A stretch of DNA of 64,000 nucleotides from Streptomyces sclerotialus (GCA_000719105.1 JODX01000005.1:372001-436000), one strand, 5' to 3'. Shown: positions 1-9,584, numbered from the stretch's first letter. A program made the numbers and translations. The notes: generated by a model not told the origin, from the letters alone.

Positions 1-2303
1 TCGCGGCGGTCCTCGCGCACGGGGTGACGCTCGCCACCGACCTGTGGGTCGCCAGGGCCGCGCCCGACTCCATCCAGGACGCGCTCACCCAGCCCTCCCC
101 CGGCGACATCCACGCGCTCACCGACCCGGTGCACGGCTACCTCGCCCCTGTCATCGCGTACATGACGGCGGTCGGCATGTCGCGCAGGCCACGCTGGCGC
201 GCGGTGCTGTGGATCGTGCTGCTCCTCGACGCGTTCTCCATGCTGGTCACCGGCTACACGACGCCGTTCTCGATCATCCTGACGGTGCTGATCGGCTGGT
301 CCGTCGCCTACGGGACGCTCTACGCGGTCGGCTCACCCAATGTGCGCCCCACGGGCCGGACGCTGCTGGCGGGCCTGCTGCGGGTCGGCTTCAAGCCGGT
401 GAGCGCGGCCCGTGTGGAGGCGCCGGACACCGGGGAGACCGGCGACCGTGGCCGACGGTACTTCGTGACCCTGGAGGACGGCCCGCCGCTGGACGTCACG
501 GTGGTCGACCGGGAGCAGCAGGCACAGGGCTTCTTCTACCGGGTGTGGCGCAACCTGACGCTGCGCGGCTTCGCCACGCGCCGCAGCCTCCAGTCGCTGC
601 GTCAGGCGCTGGAACAGGAGGCGCTGCTGGCGTACGCGGCCATCGCGGCCGGCGCGAACGCGCCCAAGCTGATCGCCACCTCGGAGCTCGGCCCGGACGC
701 CGTGATGCTCGTCTACGAGCACACCGGCGGCCGCACCCTCGACCTCCTGGCGGACGAGGAGATCACCGACGAGCTGCTGCGGGACACCTGGCACCAGGTG
801 AAGGCGCTCCAGTCGCGGCGCATCGCGCACCGGCGGCTCGCGGGTGACGCCATCGTGGTGGATCGTTCCGGCACGGTGATCCTGACCGATCTGCGCGGCG
901 GCGAGATCGCCGCGGGCGATCTGCTGCTGCGCATGGACATCGCCCAGTTGCTGACCACGCTCGGGCTGCGGGTGGGGGCCGAGCGAGCCGTGACGTCCGC
1001 GGTCGGCGTGCTCGGGCCCGACGCGGTGGCGGACTGCCTGCCGATGCTCCAGCCCATCGCGCTGACCCGTTCCCACCGCGCGACGCTGCGCAGACTGGCC
1101 CGGGAGCGGGCGGAGCGTGAGCGCGAGGCGGTCCTGGAGGCGTCCCAGCAGGCCAAGCAGGCCCGTCTGGAGGAGTCCCGGGGGACCACCGACACCGAGA
1201 CGGGCGCCGCGAAGCCCGACAAGAAGGCCGTACGCGCCGAGCAGCGGGCCGAGAAACGGGCGATCGACGAGGCCATCGAAGAGGCGCGCGAGGAGGATCT
1301 GCTCACCCAGATCCGCCATCAGGTGCTGCTGATCAGACCACAGGCACCGGTCGAGCCCGCCCGCCTGGAGCGGATCAGGCCGCGCACCCTGATCAGCTTC
1401 ATCGCCGGTGCCATCGGCGCCTACTTCCTGCTGACCCAGCTCACGCACACCGAGTTCGGGCCGCTCATCGAGAACGCCGAGTGGGGCTGGGTCGCCGCGG
1501 CCGTCCTCTTCTCGGCGCTGAGCTATGTGGCGGCGGCGATGAGCCTGCTCGGTTTCGTGCCGGAGCGGGTGCCCTTCCTGCGAACGGTGCTGGCACAGGT
1601 CGCCGGCTCGTTCGTGAAGATCGTGGCACCCGCCGCCGTGGGCGGTGTCGCCCTCAACACGCGCTTCTTGCAGCGCGCGGGGGTGCGGCCGGGGCTCGCG
1701 GTGGCGAGCGTGGGCGCGTCGCAGCTCTTCGGTCTCGGCTGCCACATCCTGATGCTGATGGCGTTCGGCTACCTCACCGGCACCGAGAAGACACCGTCCC
1801 TGTCACCGTCCCGCACGGTCATCGCCGGCCTGCTGACGGTGGCCGTACTGGTGCTCGTGGTGACGTCGGTGCCGTTCCTGCGCAAGTTCGTCGTCACGCG
1901 CGTGCGCTCCCTCTTCGCCGGCGTCGTGCCACGCATGCTGGACGTACTGCAGCGGCCGCAGAAGCTGCTCACGGGCATCGGCGGCATGCTGCTGCTCACC
2001 TTCTGCTTCGTGATGTGCCTGGACGCGTCGATCCGGGCGTTCGGCCGGGAGGACATGCCCACGCTGAGCCTGGCCAGCGTCGCGGTGGTCTTCCTCGCCG
2101 GCAACGCCCTCGGTTCCGCGGCCCCGACCCCGGGCGGTGTGGGCGCGGTCGAGGCCACCCTCACCTTCGGGCTGATCGCGGTCGGACTTCCCAAGGAGGT
2201 CGCCGCACCGGCGGTGCTGCTCTACCGGCTCCTCACCCTGTGGCTGCCCGTCCTGCCGGGCTGGCTGGCGTTCAACCATCTGACGCGGAAGGGCGCGTTG
2301 TAG
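1..2303 (+). CDS. Flippase-like integral membrane protein with central kinase-like region (5' end outside window)
   Basis: The reading frame is open to the first base, so the gene most likely starts upstream; the GTG at 24 is only the first internal candidate. Residues below count from that GTG. The N-terminal part has membrane segments. Residues about 200-310 resemble a degenerate protein-kinase-like fold (HRRLAGDAIVVD near 269, DLRGG near 289). A charged, probably coiled stretch follows at about 360-430. From about 455 to the end it is a multi-pass domain of the UPF0104 / lysylphosphatidylglycerol-synthase transmembrane type, with the family-typical PTPGGVG loop near 700. No LPG synthetase catalytic domain is visible, so lipid or polyprenol-linked transport is more likely than aminoacyl transfer. 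The substrate is unknown. Confidence 0.85.
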   Translation, partial: AAVLAHGVTLATDLWVARAAPDSIQDALTQPSPGDIHALTDPVHGYLAPVIAYMTAVGMSRRPRWRAVLWIVLLLDAFSMLVTGYTTPFSIILTVLIGWSVAYGTLYAVGSPNVRPTGRTLLAGLLRVGFKPVSAARVEAPDTGETGDRGRRYFVTLEDGPPLDVTVVDREQQAQGFFYRVWRNLTLRGFATRRSLQSLRQALEQEALLAYAAIAAGANAPKLIATSELGPDAVMLVYEHTGGRTLDLLADEEITDELLRDTWHQVKALQSRRIAHRRLAGDAIVVDRSGTVILTDLRGGEIAAGDLLLRMDIAQLLTTLGLRVGAERAVTSAVGVLGPDAVADCLPMLQPIALTRSHRATLRRLARERAEREREAVLEASQQAKQARLEESRGTTDTETGAAKPDKKAVRAEQRAEKRAIDEAIEEAREEDLLTQIRHQVLLIRPQAPVEPARLERIRPRTLISFIAGAIGAYFLLTQLTHTEFGPLIENAEWGWVAAAVLFSALSYVAAAMSLLGFVPERVPFLRTVLAQVAGSFVKIVAPAAVGGVALNTRFLQRAGVRPGLAVASVGASQLFGLGCHILMLMAFGYLTGTEKTPSLSPSRTVIAGLLTVAVLVLVVTSVPFLRKFVVTRVRSLFAGVVPRMLDVLQRPQKLLTGIGGMLLLTFCFVMCLDASIRAFGREDMPTLSLASVAVVFLAGNALGSAAPTPGGVGAVEATLTFGLIAVGLPKEVAAPAVLLYRLLTLWLPVLPGWLAFNHLTRKGAL

Positions 2304-2474
2304 GCCGGCGACGCCGAACGCCCTGCGCGGGCGAAAGCCATTCCCCACGCGCGCGTGTCCACGCCGACGGCACGCGCGCGCCCGTACCGCGACCACGAAA
2401 CCGTCAGGGACCGGCCTTCACCCGCACGGCCCGCGCCCCGAGCGCCGTACCCGGGTCACGCCCAGGATGGAGGC

Positions 2475-4022
2475 ATGCCTCACCCGCCCCTGCTGCGCGC
2501 CGCCGCCCTGACCGCCACCGCCGCCCTGCTGTGCACACCGCTGGCGGCCTGCGCCGACGACGACGCGAAGGACGAGGACCTGGCAGCCCAGAAGCTCGAC
2601 TGGAAGGACTGCCCGGCACCGTCCCCGGCCCAGGGCGCAGGCACGGCACCCTCCCCCCTGCCGAACGGCGACGAGTGGCGGTGCGCCACCCTGAAGGCAC
2701 CGCTCGACTGGGACGAGCCGGACGGGGAGACGATCGGCATCGCGCTGGTCCGGGCCGAGACGAGCGGTGACGAAAACGACCGCATCGGCTCGCTCGTCTT
2801 CAACTTCGGCGGGCCCGGTGGTTCCGGTGTCACGGCCCTGCCGTCGTTCGCCGAGGACTACGAGAAGCTGCGCACCCGCTACGACCTGGTGAGCTTCGAC
2901 CCCCGCGGGGTGGGCCGCAGCGCGCCGGTGAAGTGCCAGGACGACGACGCACTCGACGCGCACTTCCAGCAGGACATGACGCCCGACAACGCGGCCGAAC
3001 AGAAGGAGTACCTGGACGGCACCGAAGCGTTCAATTCCGCCTGTGAGAAGCGCTCCGGCAGCACCTTGCCGCACGTGCGCACCACGGATGCGGCCCGTGA
3101 CATGGACCTCATGCGGCAGGTCCTCGACGACGACCGGCTGCACTACTTCGGCATCTCGTACGGCACCGAACTCGGCGGCGTCTACGCCCACCTGTTCCCC
3201 GACAAGGTGGGGCGGGCCGTCCTCGACGCGGTTGTGGACCCGACTCAGACCTCCGAGCAGGGATCGCTCGGACAGGCCGGAGGTTTCCAGCTCGCGCTCG
3301 ACAACTACGCCCGGGACTGCGTCGCGAAGGAGGAGGGCTGCCCGGTGGGCGACAGCGTACGGGACGTCCAGGACAGGATCGCCCGGCTGCTGAAGGATCT
3401 CGACGGCACGCCGATCCCCGGGATCTTCCCGCGCGAACTCACCCAGACGGCCGCGACCGGCGGAATCGCCCAGGCTCTGTACTCCCAGTCCTTCTGGGAC
3501 TACCTGACGGAAGGCCTCGAGCAGGCGTACGCCGGCGACGGCAGCGCGCTGATGCTGCTGTCCGACTCCATGAACGGACGCAGCGAGAACGGCGAGTACA
3601 GCAACGCCACCGCGGCGAACACCGCCATCAACTGCGCGGACGACAGACCGCGCTACACCGCCGAGGACGTGCGGGCCAAGCTCCCGGAATTCCGCGCCGC
3701 CTCTCCTCTCTTCGGCGACTACCTGGCCTGGGGCATGGTCGGCTGCACCGACTGGGCCGTGCCCGGGGCGGCCGACCACCCCGCGGTGAGCGCCCCCGGA
3801 GCAGCACCGATCCTGGTGATCGGCAACACCGGTGACCCCGCCACCCCGTACGAGGGGGCCCGGAAGATGGCGGCGGCGCTCGGCGAGGGCGTCGGGGTCG
3901 AACTGACGTACAAAGGGCAGGGCCACGGCGCGTACGACAGCGGGAACAAGTGCGTGCAGGATGCCGTGAACGGCTATCTGCTGCGGGGAAAGGTGCCCGA
4001 GGCGAAGACCGTGTGCTCGTGA
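2475..4022 (+). CDS. Secreted lipoprotein, alpha/beta hydrolase (Tap/SlpD-type tripeptidyl aminopeptidase)
   Basis: Predicted 515-residue exported lipoprotein. The frame extends to 2355, but the ATG at 2475 follows an AGG ribosome site and gives a clean signal peptide with lipobox LAAC (lipid Cys 26). The oxyanion-type motif NFGGPGGSG is at 110-118 and the nucleophile elbow GISYG at 226-230 (Ser 228). The C-terminal TAP-like lid carries Asp 454 (GDPATP) and His 484 (GQGHGA). In Streptomyces this family removes tripeptides from exported proteins. The next gene is a close paralogue of the same length, so this looks like a tandem duplication. The exact peptide substrate is not predictable. Confidence 0.93.
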   Translation: MPHPPLLRAAALTATAALLCTPLAACADDDAKDEDLAAQKLDWKDCPAPSPAQGAGTAPSPLPNGDEWRCATLKAPLDWDEPDGETIGIALVRAETSGDENDRIGSLVFNFGGPGGSGVTALPSFAEDYEKLRTRYDLVSFDPRGVGRSAPVKCQDDDALDAHFQQDMTPDNAAEQKEYLDGTEAFNSACEKRSGSTLPHVRTTDAARDMDLMRQVLDDDRLHYFGISYGTELGGVYAHLFPDKVGRAVLDAVVDPTQTSEQGSLGQAGGFQLALDNYARDCVAKEEGCPVGDSVRDVQDRIARLLKDLDGTPIPGIFPRELTQTAATGGIAQALYSQSFWDYLTEGLEQAYAGDGSALMLLSDSMNGRSENGEYSNATAANTAINCADDRPRYTAEDVRAKLPEFRAASPLFGDYLAWGMVGCTDWAVPGAADHPAVSAPGAAPILVIGNTGDPATPYEGARKMAAALGEGVGVELTYKGQGHGAYDSGNKCVQDAVNGYLLRGKVPEAKTVCS

Positions 4023-4162
4023 AACGGAAAGCCACGACCCCACGAAGATGCAGGTCAGAGAGTTATCCACAGGCCACCACCGCATGCGTGGCAGTGCACC
4101 TACGATGGCATGACTGTCATCCGCGACCTCGGGTGGAAGACATGACGAGGGGGGAAGTGCAC

Positions 4163-5707
4163 ATGGCGCGATACGTACGGTGGACGGGTCTGACCGCCGC
4201 CGCGGTACTGATGGCCGGCTGCAGTGGCGGCTCGCCCGCGGACGGCCCGGCCGACGGCAAGAGGGACACAAGCTTGTCGGCCACGTCCCCGACGAACAGC
4301 GCGTCGGAGCTGCCCGCCTCGCTGACTTCGCAGAAGCCTGCCTGGGGACAGTGCAAGGCCACCTCGGACGGTCCCCCACCCGGCGATGCCTGGCAATGCG
4401 CAACGATCAAAGCCCCCCTGGACTGGAGCAAGCCGGACGGGCAGACGATCGATCTCGCACTGATCCGGTCGGAGGCGAGCGGCAGCGAACGCGTCGGCTC
4501 ACTGCTGTTCAACTTCGGCGGTCCGGGTGGCTCGGGCGTCTCCATGATGCCCGCGTACGCCTCCCTCGCGGAGGAGCTGCACGAGCGGTACGACCTGGTG
4601 AGCTGGGACCCGCGGGGTGTCGCCGCCAGCGAGGGCGTGCGCTGCCGCAGTGACCAGGCGATGCAGGCCGCGGAGTCCGTGGACGCCACGCCGGACGACA
4701 CGGCCGAGGAGACGGCGTACTTCAAGGACGCGGCGGACTTCGGAGCGGGCTGCGAGAAGGCCGCGGGCAAGCTGATGGGGCATGTGTCGACGACCGACTC
4801 GGCACGCGACATGGACCTGATGCGGCAGGTCCTCGGCGACGAGAAGATGCACTACTTCGGCATCTCGTACGGCACCGAGCTCGGCGGCGTCTACGCCCAT
4901 CTGTTCCCCGGGAACGTGGGCCGTCTGGTGCTGGACGCGGTCGTCGACCCGAGCGCCGACACCGTGGGCCATGCAAAGAACCAGGCCCGTGGCTTCCAGC
5001 GCGCCCTCGACAACTATCTGAAGTCCACCGGCCAGGACCCGGCACAGGGCACGCAGAAGATCGTGGACCTGCTGGACCGGATCGACGCGGAGCCGATGCC
5101 GGCGTCGTCGAACCGCGAGCTCACCCAGACGCTGGCGCTCACCGGAATCGTCCTGCCGCTCTACAGCGAGCAGAGCTGGCCCACCCTGACCAGCGCGCTC
5201 GAAGCGGCCGAGAAGGGGGACGGCTCGGGACTGCTCGCGCTCGCCGACGCGTACAACGAGCGTGACGCCTCGGGGCGGTACGGCACGCAGACGCACTCGC
5301 AACGGGTCATATCGTGCCTGGACGACAGGCAGCGGCCGACGCAGGAGGAGACGAAGAAGCTGCTGCCGGAGTTCCGGAAGATCTCGCCGGTGTTCGGGGA
5401 GTTTCTGGGCTGGGACACGGCGGGCTGGTGCCACGACTGGCCGGTGCCCGGTCAGTTCGACACACCGGAGGTGAGCGCACCGGGGGCGGAGCCCGTGCTG
5501 GTGGTGGGCAACACCGGGGATCCGGCGACGCCGTACGAGGGCGCGCAGAAGATGGCGGACGAGCTGGGCGAGGACGTCGGCGTGATGCTGACCTGGAAGG
5601 GCGAGGGCCACGGGGCGTACGGGAGCGGGAGCGACTGCGTGGACTCCACGATCAATGCGTACCTGCTGAACGGGAAGGTGCCCCAGGACGGCAAGGTCTG
5701 CTCGTAA
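4163..5707 (+). CDS. Secreted lipoprotein, alpha/beta hydrolase (Tap/SlpD-type), paralogue of preceding gene
   Basis: Predicted 514 residues. The start at 4163 is preceded by a GAGGGGGG site and gives a signal peptide with lipobox LMAGC (lipid Cys 20); an ATG at 4142 is a possible alternative. Motifs match the upstream paralogue: NFGGPGGSG near 117, GISYG with Ser 235, GDPATP with Asp 453 and GEGHGA with His 483. It should be a membrane-anchored exopeptidase facing outward. The 140-base gap to the preceding gene may hold its own promoter. A strong hairpin at 5744-5772 follows. Sequence between the catalytic motifs diverges from the paralogue, suggesting an old duplication with different peptide preference. 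Confidence 0.93.
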   Translation: MARYVRWTGLTAAAVLMAGCSGGSPADGPADGKRDTSLSATSPTNSASELPASLTSQKPAWGQCKATSDGPPPGDAWQCATIKAPLDWSKPDGQTIDLALIRSEASGSERVGSLLFNFGGPGGSGVSMMPAYASLAEELHERYDLVSWDPRGVAASEGVRCRSDQAMQAAESVDATPDDTAEETAYFKDAADFGAGCEKAAGKLMGHVSTTDSARDMDLMRQVLGDEKMHYFGISYGTELGGVYAHLFPGNVGRLVLDAVVDPSADTVGHAKNQARGFQRALDNYLKSTGQDPAQGTQKIVDLLDRIDAEPMPASSNRELTQTLALTGIVLPLYSEQSWPTLTSALEAAEKGDGSGLLALADAYNERDASGRYGTQTHSQRVISCLDDRQRPTQEETKKLLPEFRKISPVFGEFLGWDTAGWCHDWPVPGQFDTPEVSAPGAEPVLVVGNTGDPATPYEGAQKMADELGEDVGVMLTWKGEGHGAYGSGSDCVDSTINAYLLNGKVPQDGKVCS

Positions 5708-5743
5708 CGGAGCCGGCGGCATCTTGGACGCGGACAGCGGTAA

Positions 5744-5772
5744 GGGGCCCGGCACCCGTGGTGCCGGACCCC
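5744..5772. terminator. Bidirectional terminator between convergent hydrolase and moeZ genes
   Basis: CCGGCACC (5749-5756) pairs with GGTGCCGG (5760-5767) around a 3-base loop, and outer GGGG/CCCC (5744-5747 / 5769-5772) extend the stem across one mismatch. It sits between two convergent stop codons and has no T-tract, as is usual in Streptomyces. Confidence 0.8.
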
Positions 5773-5790
5773 TCCGTGAACAGCCTGGGT

Positions 5791-6969
5791 CTAGTAGACC
5801 GGCTTGCTCGGCTCGATCTGGTTGACCCAGCCGATCACACCGCCGCCGACGTGAACCGCGTCGGAGAAGCCCGCCGACTTCAGCACGGCGAGGACTTCCG
5901 CACTGCGGACACCCGTCTTGCAATGCAAGACGATCTTCTTGTCCTGCGGGAGGCCCTCGAGGGCGGTGCCCATGAGGAACTCGTTCTTCGGGATCAGCTT
6001 GGCGCCCGGGATCGAGACGATCTCGTACTCGTTGGGCTCGCGGACGTCGATGATCTCGATGTTCTCGCCGTCGTCGATCCACTCCTTGAGCTGCTTGGGA
6101 GTGATCGTCGAGCCGGCCGCCGCCTCCTGGGCCTCCTCGGAGACGACGCCGCAGAAGGCCTCGTAGTCGATGAGCTCGGTGACGGTCGGGTTCTCACCGC
6201 AGACGGCGCAGTTCGGGTCCTTGCGGACCTTGACCTGGCGGTACTGCATCTCCAGGGCGTCGTAGATCATCAGTCGGCCGACCAGCGGCTCACCGATGCC
6301 GGCGAGGAGCTTGATCGCCTCGTTGACCTGGATGGAGCCGATGGACGCGCACAGCACGCCCAGGACGCCGCCCTCGGCGCAGGACGGGACCATGCCGGGA
6401 GGCGGGGGCTCCGGGTAGAGGCAGCGGTAGCAGGGACCGTGCTCGGACCAGAACACGGACGCCTGGCCGTCGAAGCGGTAGATCGAGCCCCAGACGTACG
6501 GCTTGTTCAGCAGGACACAGGCATCGTTGACCAGGTATCGGGTCGCAAAGTTGTCCGTGCCGTCGATGATCAGGTCGTACTGGCTGAAGATGTCCATCAC
6601 GTTGTCGGCCTCGAGCCGCTCCTCGTGAAGGACCACGTTCACGTACGGGTTGATGCCCTTGACCGAGTCCCGCGCGGACTCGGCCTTGGAACGGCCGATG
6701 TCGGACTGGCTGTGGATGATCTGGCGCTGCAGGTTCGACTCGTCCACCTCGTCGAACTCCACGATGCCGAGCGTGCCGACACCCGCCGCGGCCAGGTACA
6801 TCAGGGCGGGCGAGCCCAGGCCGCCGGCGCCCACACACAGCACCTTGGCGTTCTTCAGCCGCTTCTGCCCGTCCATACCCACATCGGGAATGATCAGGTG
6901 GCGGGAGTACCGGCGGACCTCGTCTACGGTGAGCTCAGCAGCTGGCTCGACCAGGGGTGGCAGCGACAC
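5791..6969 (-). CDS. moeZ: MoeZ-type adenylyltransferase/sulfurtransferase (ThiF domain plus rhodanese domain)
   Basis: Predicted 392-residue cytoplasmic enzyme that adenylates the C-terminal glycine of ubiquitin-like sulfur carriers and passes sulfur to them, serving molybdopterin and other thio-transfer pathways. The N-terminal E1/ThiF fold has nucleotide motif GAGGLGSP at 47-54 and zinc pairs CYRC (180-183) and CAVC (254-257). The C-terminal rhodanese domain (about 290-392) has the active-site loop HCKTGVRS with Cys 350. The GTG start follows CGGAG. The gene is monocistronic in appearance and lies behind a GGAAT-N18-GTT element (7014-7039) expected for the thiol-oxidative-stress sigma factor SigR. 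The mycobacterial orthologue activates several carriers, including CysO. Confidence 0.95.
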   Translation of the reverse strand: MSLPPLVEPAAELTVDEVRRYSRHLIIPDVGMDGQKRLKNAKVLCVGAGGLGSPALMYLAAAGVGTLGIVEFDEVDESNLQRQIIHSQSDIGRSKAESARDSVKGINPYVNVVLHEERLEADNVMDIFSQYDLIIDGTDNFATRYLVNDACVLLNKPYVWGSIYRFDGQASVFWSEHGPCYRCLYPEPPPPGMVPSCAEGGVLGVLCASIGSIQVNEAIKLLAGIGEPLVGRLMIYDALEMQYRQVKVRKDPNCAVCGENPTVTELIDYEAFCGVVSEEAQEAAAGSTITPKQLKEWIDDGENIEIIDVREPNEYEIVSIPGAKLIPKNEFLMGTALEGLPQDKKIVLHCKTGVRSAEVLAVLKSAGFSDAVHVGGGVIGWVNQIEPSKPVY

Positions 6970-7013
6970 GGGGACTCCGTTGACTCGTCAATCACTACGG
7001 TTGTTCTCCCCGT

Positions 7014-7039
7014 AACACTGCCACGCACTTTTTCATTCC
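7014..7039 (-). promoter_or_regulatory. SigR-type promoter upstream of moeZ
   Basis: On the minus strand GGAAT (7039-7035) is followed after exactly 18 bases by GTTAC (GTT at 7016-7014). This matches the Streptomyces SigR consensus GGAAT-N18-GTT. The implied transcription start near 7006 leaves a leader of about 37 bases before the moeZ GTG. Reading the motif is direct; SigR use is inferred. Confidence 0.75.
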
Positions 7040-7215
7040 GAGACACCTGGTCCAAAGCGCGAGACGAATCCGTCCCAGTGGCCGGGCAGGGACTTCCGGC
7101 AGGTGGAGCCGTCGTGGCCCGTGCGGCCGGTGCGGCAGACCGTCACGACGCACCTCGAGGGCGGAGCTGGACCCGGTGCCGGAGCCGGTGTTCGCGGCGT
7201 CGGTCGCCGTCCTGG

Positions 7216-8175
7216 TCAGATGCGGCACGCTGCCTCCATCCAGATGTCGGCGAGGGACTCCTCCAGGCTGATGCGGGGCCGCCAGCCGAGCCGGTCGCGA
7301 GCCGTGCGCACGTCGGCCTGCTGCCAGCTGCCGCAGCCGTCCGGGTAGGGGTAGACGACCGGAGCCGCGTGGTCCGGGTCGCTGCGCGGGTGCCCGATGA
7401 CCGGCCTGACGTGTCCGGGCGGTCCGTCGAGTTCGTGCAGGGCGCCGCCGTAGCCGGCGACCCGGGCGAGGACTGCGGCGGCGTCACGGAGTCGCACGGC
7501 GCGGCCCGACCCGATGTTGATCACGCCTTGGGCGGCGGAGAGCGAAGCGGCGTGGACGGCGCGGGCCACGTCGCGGACGTCGATGAAGTCGCGCTGGACG
7601 CCGAGGCCGCCGAGTTTCAGCTCACCGTCGCCGGACTGCATGGCGCGGCGCATGGCTTCCGCGAGGCGGCCGAGCGGGGAACCGGCGGGGGTGCCGGGGC
7701 CGGCGGGCGAGAACACGCGCAGCACGACGGCGTCCAGCCCCGAACCCAGGACCAGTTCGGTGGCGGCGAGCTTGCTCACGCCGTACGGACCGCCGGGGCG
7801 CGGCACCGCGTCCTCGGCGGTGGAGGAGCCGGGCTGGCTCGGGCCGTACTCGGCGGCGCAGCCGATCTGCACGAGGCGCGCCCCGCAACCACTGCGACGG
7901 AGGGCTTCGCAGACGGTGGCGACGGCGACGGTGTTGTGCCGGGTGAGGTCGCGCGCGCCGCCCCGGGTGGCTCCGGCGCAGTTGATGACGACTCCAGGGT
8001 GCACCGCGTCGAGGAAGCGGGTGAGCGCGCCCGGGCTGCCGGTCGCGAGGTCGAAGCGCACGTCGGCGTCGTCGCCCCGGCCCAGCGCGGTGAGCTGCAC
8101 GGCCGGATCGGCGAGCAGGCGGTCGGCGACGAAACGGCCGAGGTATCCGTTGGCTCCGATCAGCAGAACCCTCAT
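7216..8175 (-). CDS. NAD-dependent epimerase/dehydratase (extended SDR-like)
   Basis: Predicted 319 residues, cytoplasmic. The N-terminal Rossmann motif GANGYLG is at 7-13 and the catalytic-type pair YGVSK gives Tyr 131 and Lys 135. The usual Ser/Thr position before it is Cys/Ala (IGCAAEYG), so activity may be unusual. Such enzymes act on nucleotide sugars or related substrates. It is the last gene of a leftward group with a membrane protein (8409-9584) and a PelF-like glycosyltransferase (9581-11788), so a role in making or modifying the sugar used by that unit is likely. A gap of 233 bases separates it from the membrane gene, so it might also have its own promoter. Confidence 0.85.
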   Translation of the reverse strand: MRVLLIGANGYLGRFVADRLLADPAVQLTALGRGDDADVRFDLATGSPGALTRFLDAVHPGVVINCAGATRGGARDLTRHNTVAVATVCEALRRSGCGARLVQIGCAAEYGPSQPGSSTAEDAVPRPGGPYGVSKLAATELVLGSGLDAVVLRVFSPAGPGTPAGSPLGRLAEAMRRAMQSGDGELKLGGLGVQRDFIDVRDVARAVHAASLSAAQGVINIGSGRAVRLRDAAAVLARVAGYGGALHELDGPPGHVRPVIGHPRSDPDHAAPVVYPYPDGCGSWQQADVRTARDRLGWRPRISLEESLADIWMEAACRI

Positions 8176-8408
8176 CGGGCGGCTCCCTGGAGGGATTCTC
8201 CGGTTCGGGAGGTGATCATCTGGTGTTCTCCTTACGGGGTGGTGCCGTGGGGCGGGGGAAGGCTCGCGGTGTCGGCCCCGCGCGGGCTGCGCTCGGAGCC
8301 CGTCACCGGGCCGCGAGGTGACCGGCCGCCGCTGGGGGACGGCGAAGGCGCGTCCTGGGGGCCTGGACGGGCCGCGGGCGCGGTGAAGACGGTGGCGAAC
8401 AGGGGACT

Positions 8409-9584
8409 TCAAGGGGATCCGGGAGGCGTGGCGTGGGCCGAGGCCCCGGTGAGGATCCGAGTGGCATGGATCAGGAGAGCCAGGGCGGCCGACCCGCAGG
8501 CGAGCCCCGGTACGGCGCCCGGCCCCCAGACGGCGACCACGGTCTCCACGGGTACGGTCACGAACGAGCAGCCCGGCAGACGGCCGGCGAAGACCACGGC
8601 CAGAGCCGTCGCCTCGACCATGCCTGCCGCACCGAGGGCGATGACGGGAGCCTTCGGGGACCCGCGCACGGCAAGGAGGCGCGCGAGCAGCAACAGCACG
8701 CCCAGGGAGCCGGCTCCGGCGTATGCGACGGGCTCGTCCAGCACCGCTCCGCACACGGCGAGCAGCACGCCCAGAGCGCCGAGGAAGAGGGCGAGCACGC
8801 TGAGGAGAAGGGGCCGTACGGAGCCGGCGAACTCCTTCAGACCCCGGCTGGCGGCCAGCCGGCGGCGGGCGCGCACGGCGAAGAGGTGGGCGCACCAGAT
8901 CGCCGGAGCGCATGCCAGGGCGAGAGCCGACACGGACGCGGTGGCCAGTGGCCAGGGTTCGTCCGGTCCGCCTTCGAGGGCAGCGCTCAGCAGACCGTCG
9001 CCGAGGAGGGCGTACACGACCAACCAGCACATCCACGCGTGCGAGCCGCCGGTACGGTTCGAAGGGTCCCGCAGGGGACCCCGGCGGAGCGCGGCCCGCA
9101 GACCGAGGAGAACGGCGAGGACGCCGGCTGCGACGACAGCGGCCATGAGCCGCGGCCGGTCCTCGGTGAGGTGTACGCCGGCCATGGCGGCGACGCACAG
9201 CGCGCCCGGCAGCAGGGCGAACACCGCCCACCCGGTGTGCGCTCCCGGCGCGTCGACCGCCTCGCCTTCGGGCATCCGCGTCTCCTCGACGCGGGGCACG
9301 CGCGCGTACAACTCCTCGGCGAGCGAGAACACGTCGCGGTGGCGGAACCGGGCGGCGGCATGGTCGGTCAGGCCGTGCGTCTCGAGCCGGGCCGCGATCT
9401 CGAGCGGATCGACGGCCCGCTCGCACAGCTCGCGGTGGCTGTGCATCAGCGCCTTGACGGGGTCCGCGGCGCCGGGGCGGGCGGGAGGTGTGCGCGGCCT
9501 TGTCGTGACCGGCTCATCGGCCTCCGGCCATGCCCGTGCTGCGTCCGGCTCTCCCAGGTCGTCCGCGTGCCCGAGCTCGTTCAT
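8409..9584 (-). CDS. Multi-pass membrane protein coupled to glycosyltransferase
   Basis: Predicted 391 residues. The chosen ATG at 9584 overlaps the TGA of the upstream glycosyltransferase (ATGA overlap), which implies translational coupling. The first about 120 residues are soluble and contain a charged segment (ELCERAVDPLEIAARLETHG) resembling a short helical cytoplasmic domain. About 8 hydrophobic segments follow from about 125 onward. No family is recognised with confidence. By position it may be the membrane partner that exports or anchors the product of the adjacent glycosyltransferase, as PelG does for PelF, but it shows no clear PelG-like motif. Confidence 0.8.
   Translation of the reverse strand: MNELGHADDLGEPDAARAWPEADEPVTTRPRTPPARPGAADPVKALMHSHRELCERAVDPLEIAARLETHGLTDHAAARFRHRDVFSLAEELYARVPRVEETRMPEGEAVDAPGAHTGWAVFALLPGALCVAAMAGVHLTEDRPRLMAAVVAAGVLAVLLGLRAALRRGPLRDPSNRTGGSHAWMCWLVVYALLGDGLLSAALEGGPDEPWPLATASVSALALACAPAIWCAHLFAVRARRRLAASRGLKEFAGSVRPLLLSVLALFLGALGVLLAVCGAVLDEPVAYAGAGSLGVLLLLARLLAVRGSPKAPVIALGAAGMVEATALAVVFAGRLPGCSFVTVPVETVVAVWGPGAVPGLACGSAALALLIHATRILTGASAHATPPGSP

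Noticed and set aside
5789..5801. GGTCTAGTAGACC resembling a DasR-type (dre) palindrome at the moeZ stop codon
   Set aside because: It includes the stop codon, sits beside a terminator rather than a promoter, and matches the consensus only in the core.
6995..7228. Leftward 77-codon frame between moeZ and the epimerase
   Set aside because: It overlaps the SigR-type promoter and the moeZ 5' region, has a basic low-complexity product and no ribosome site.
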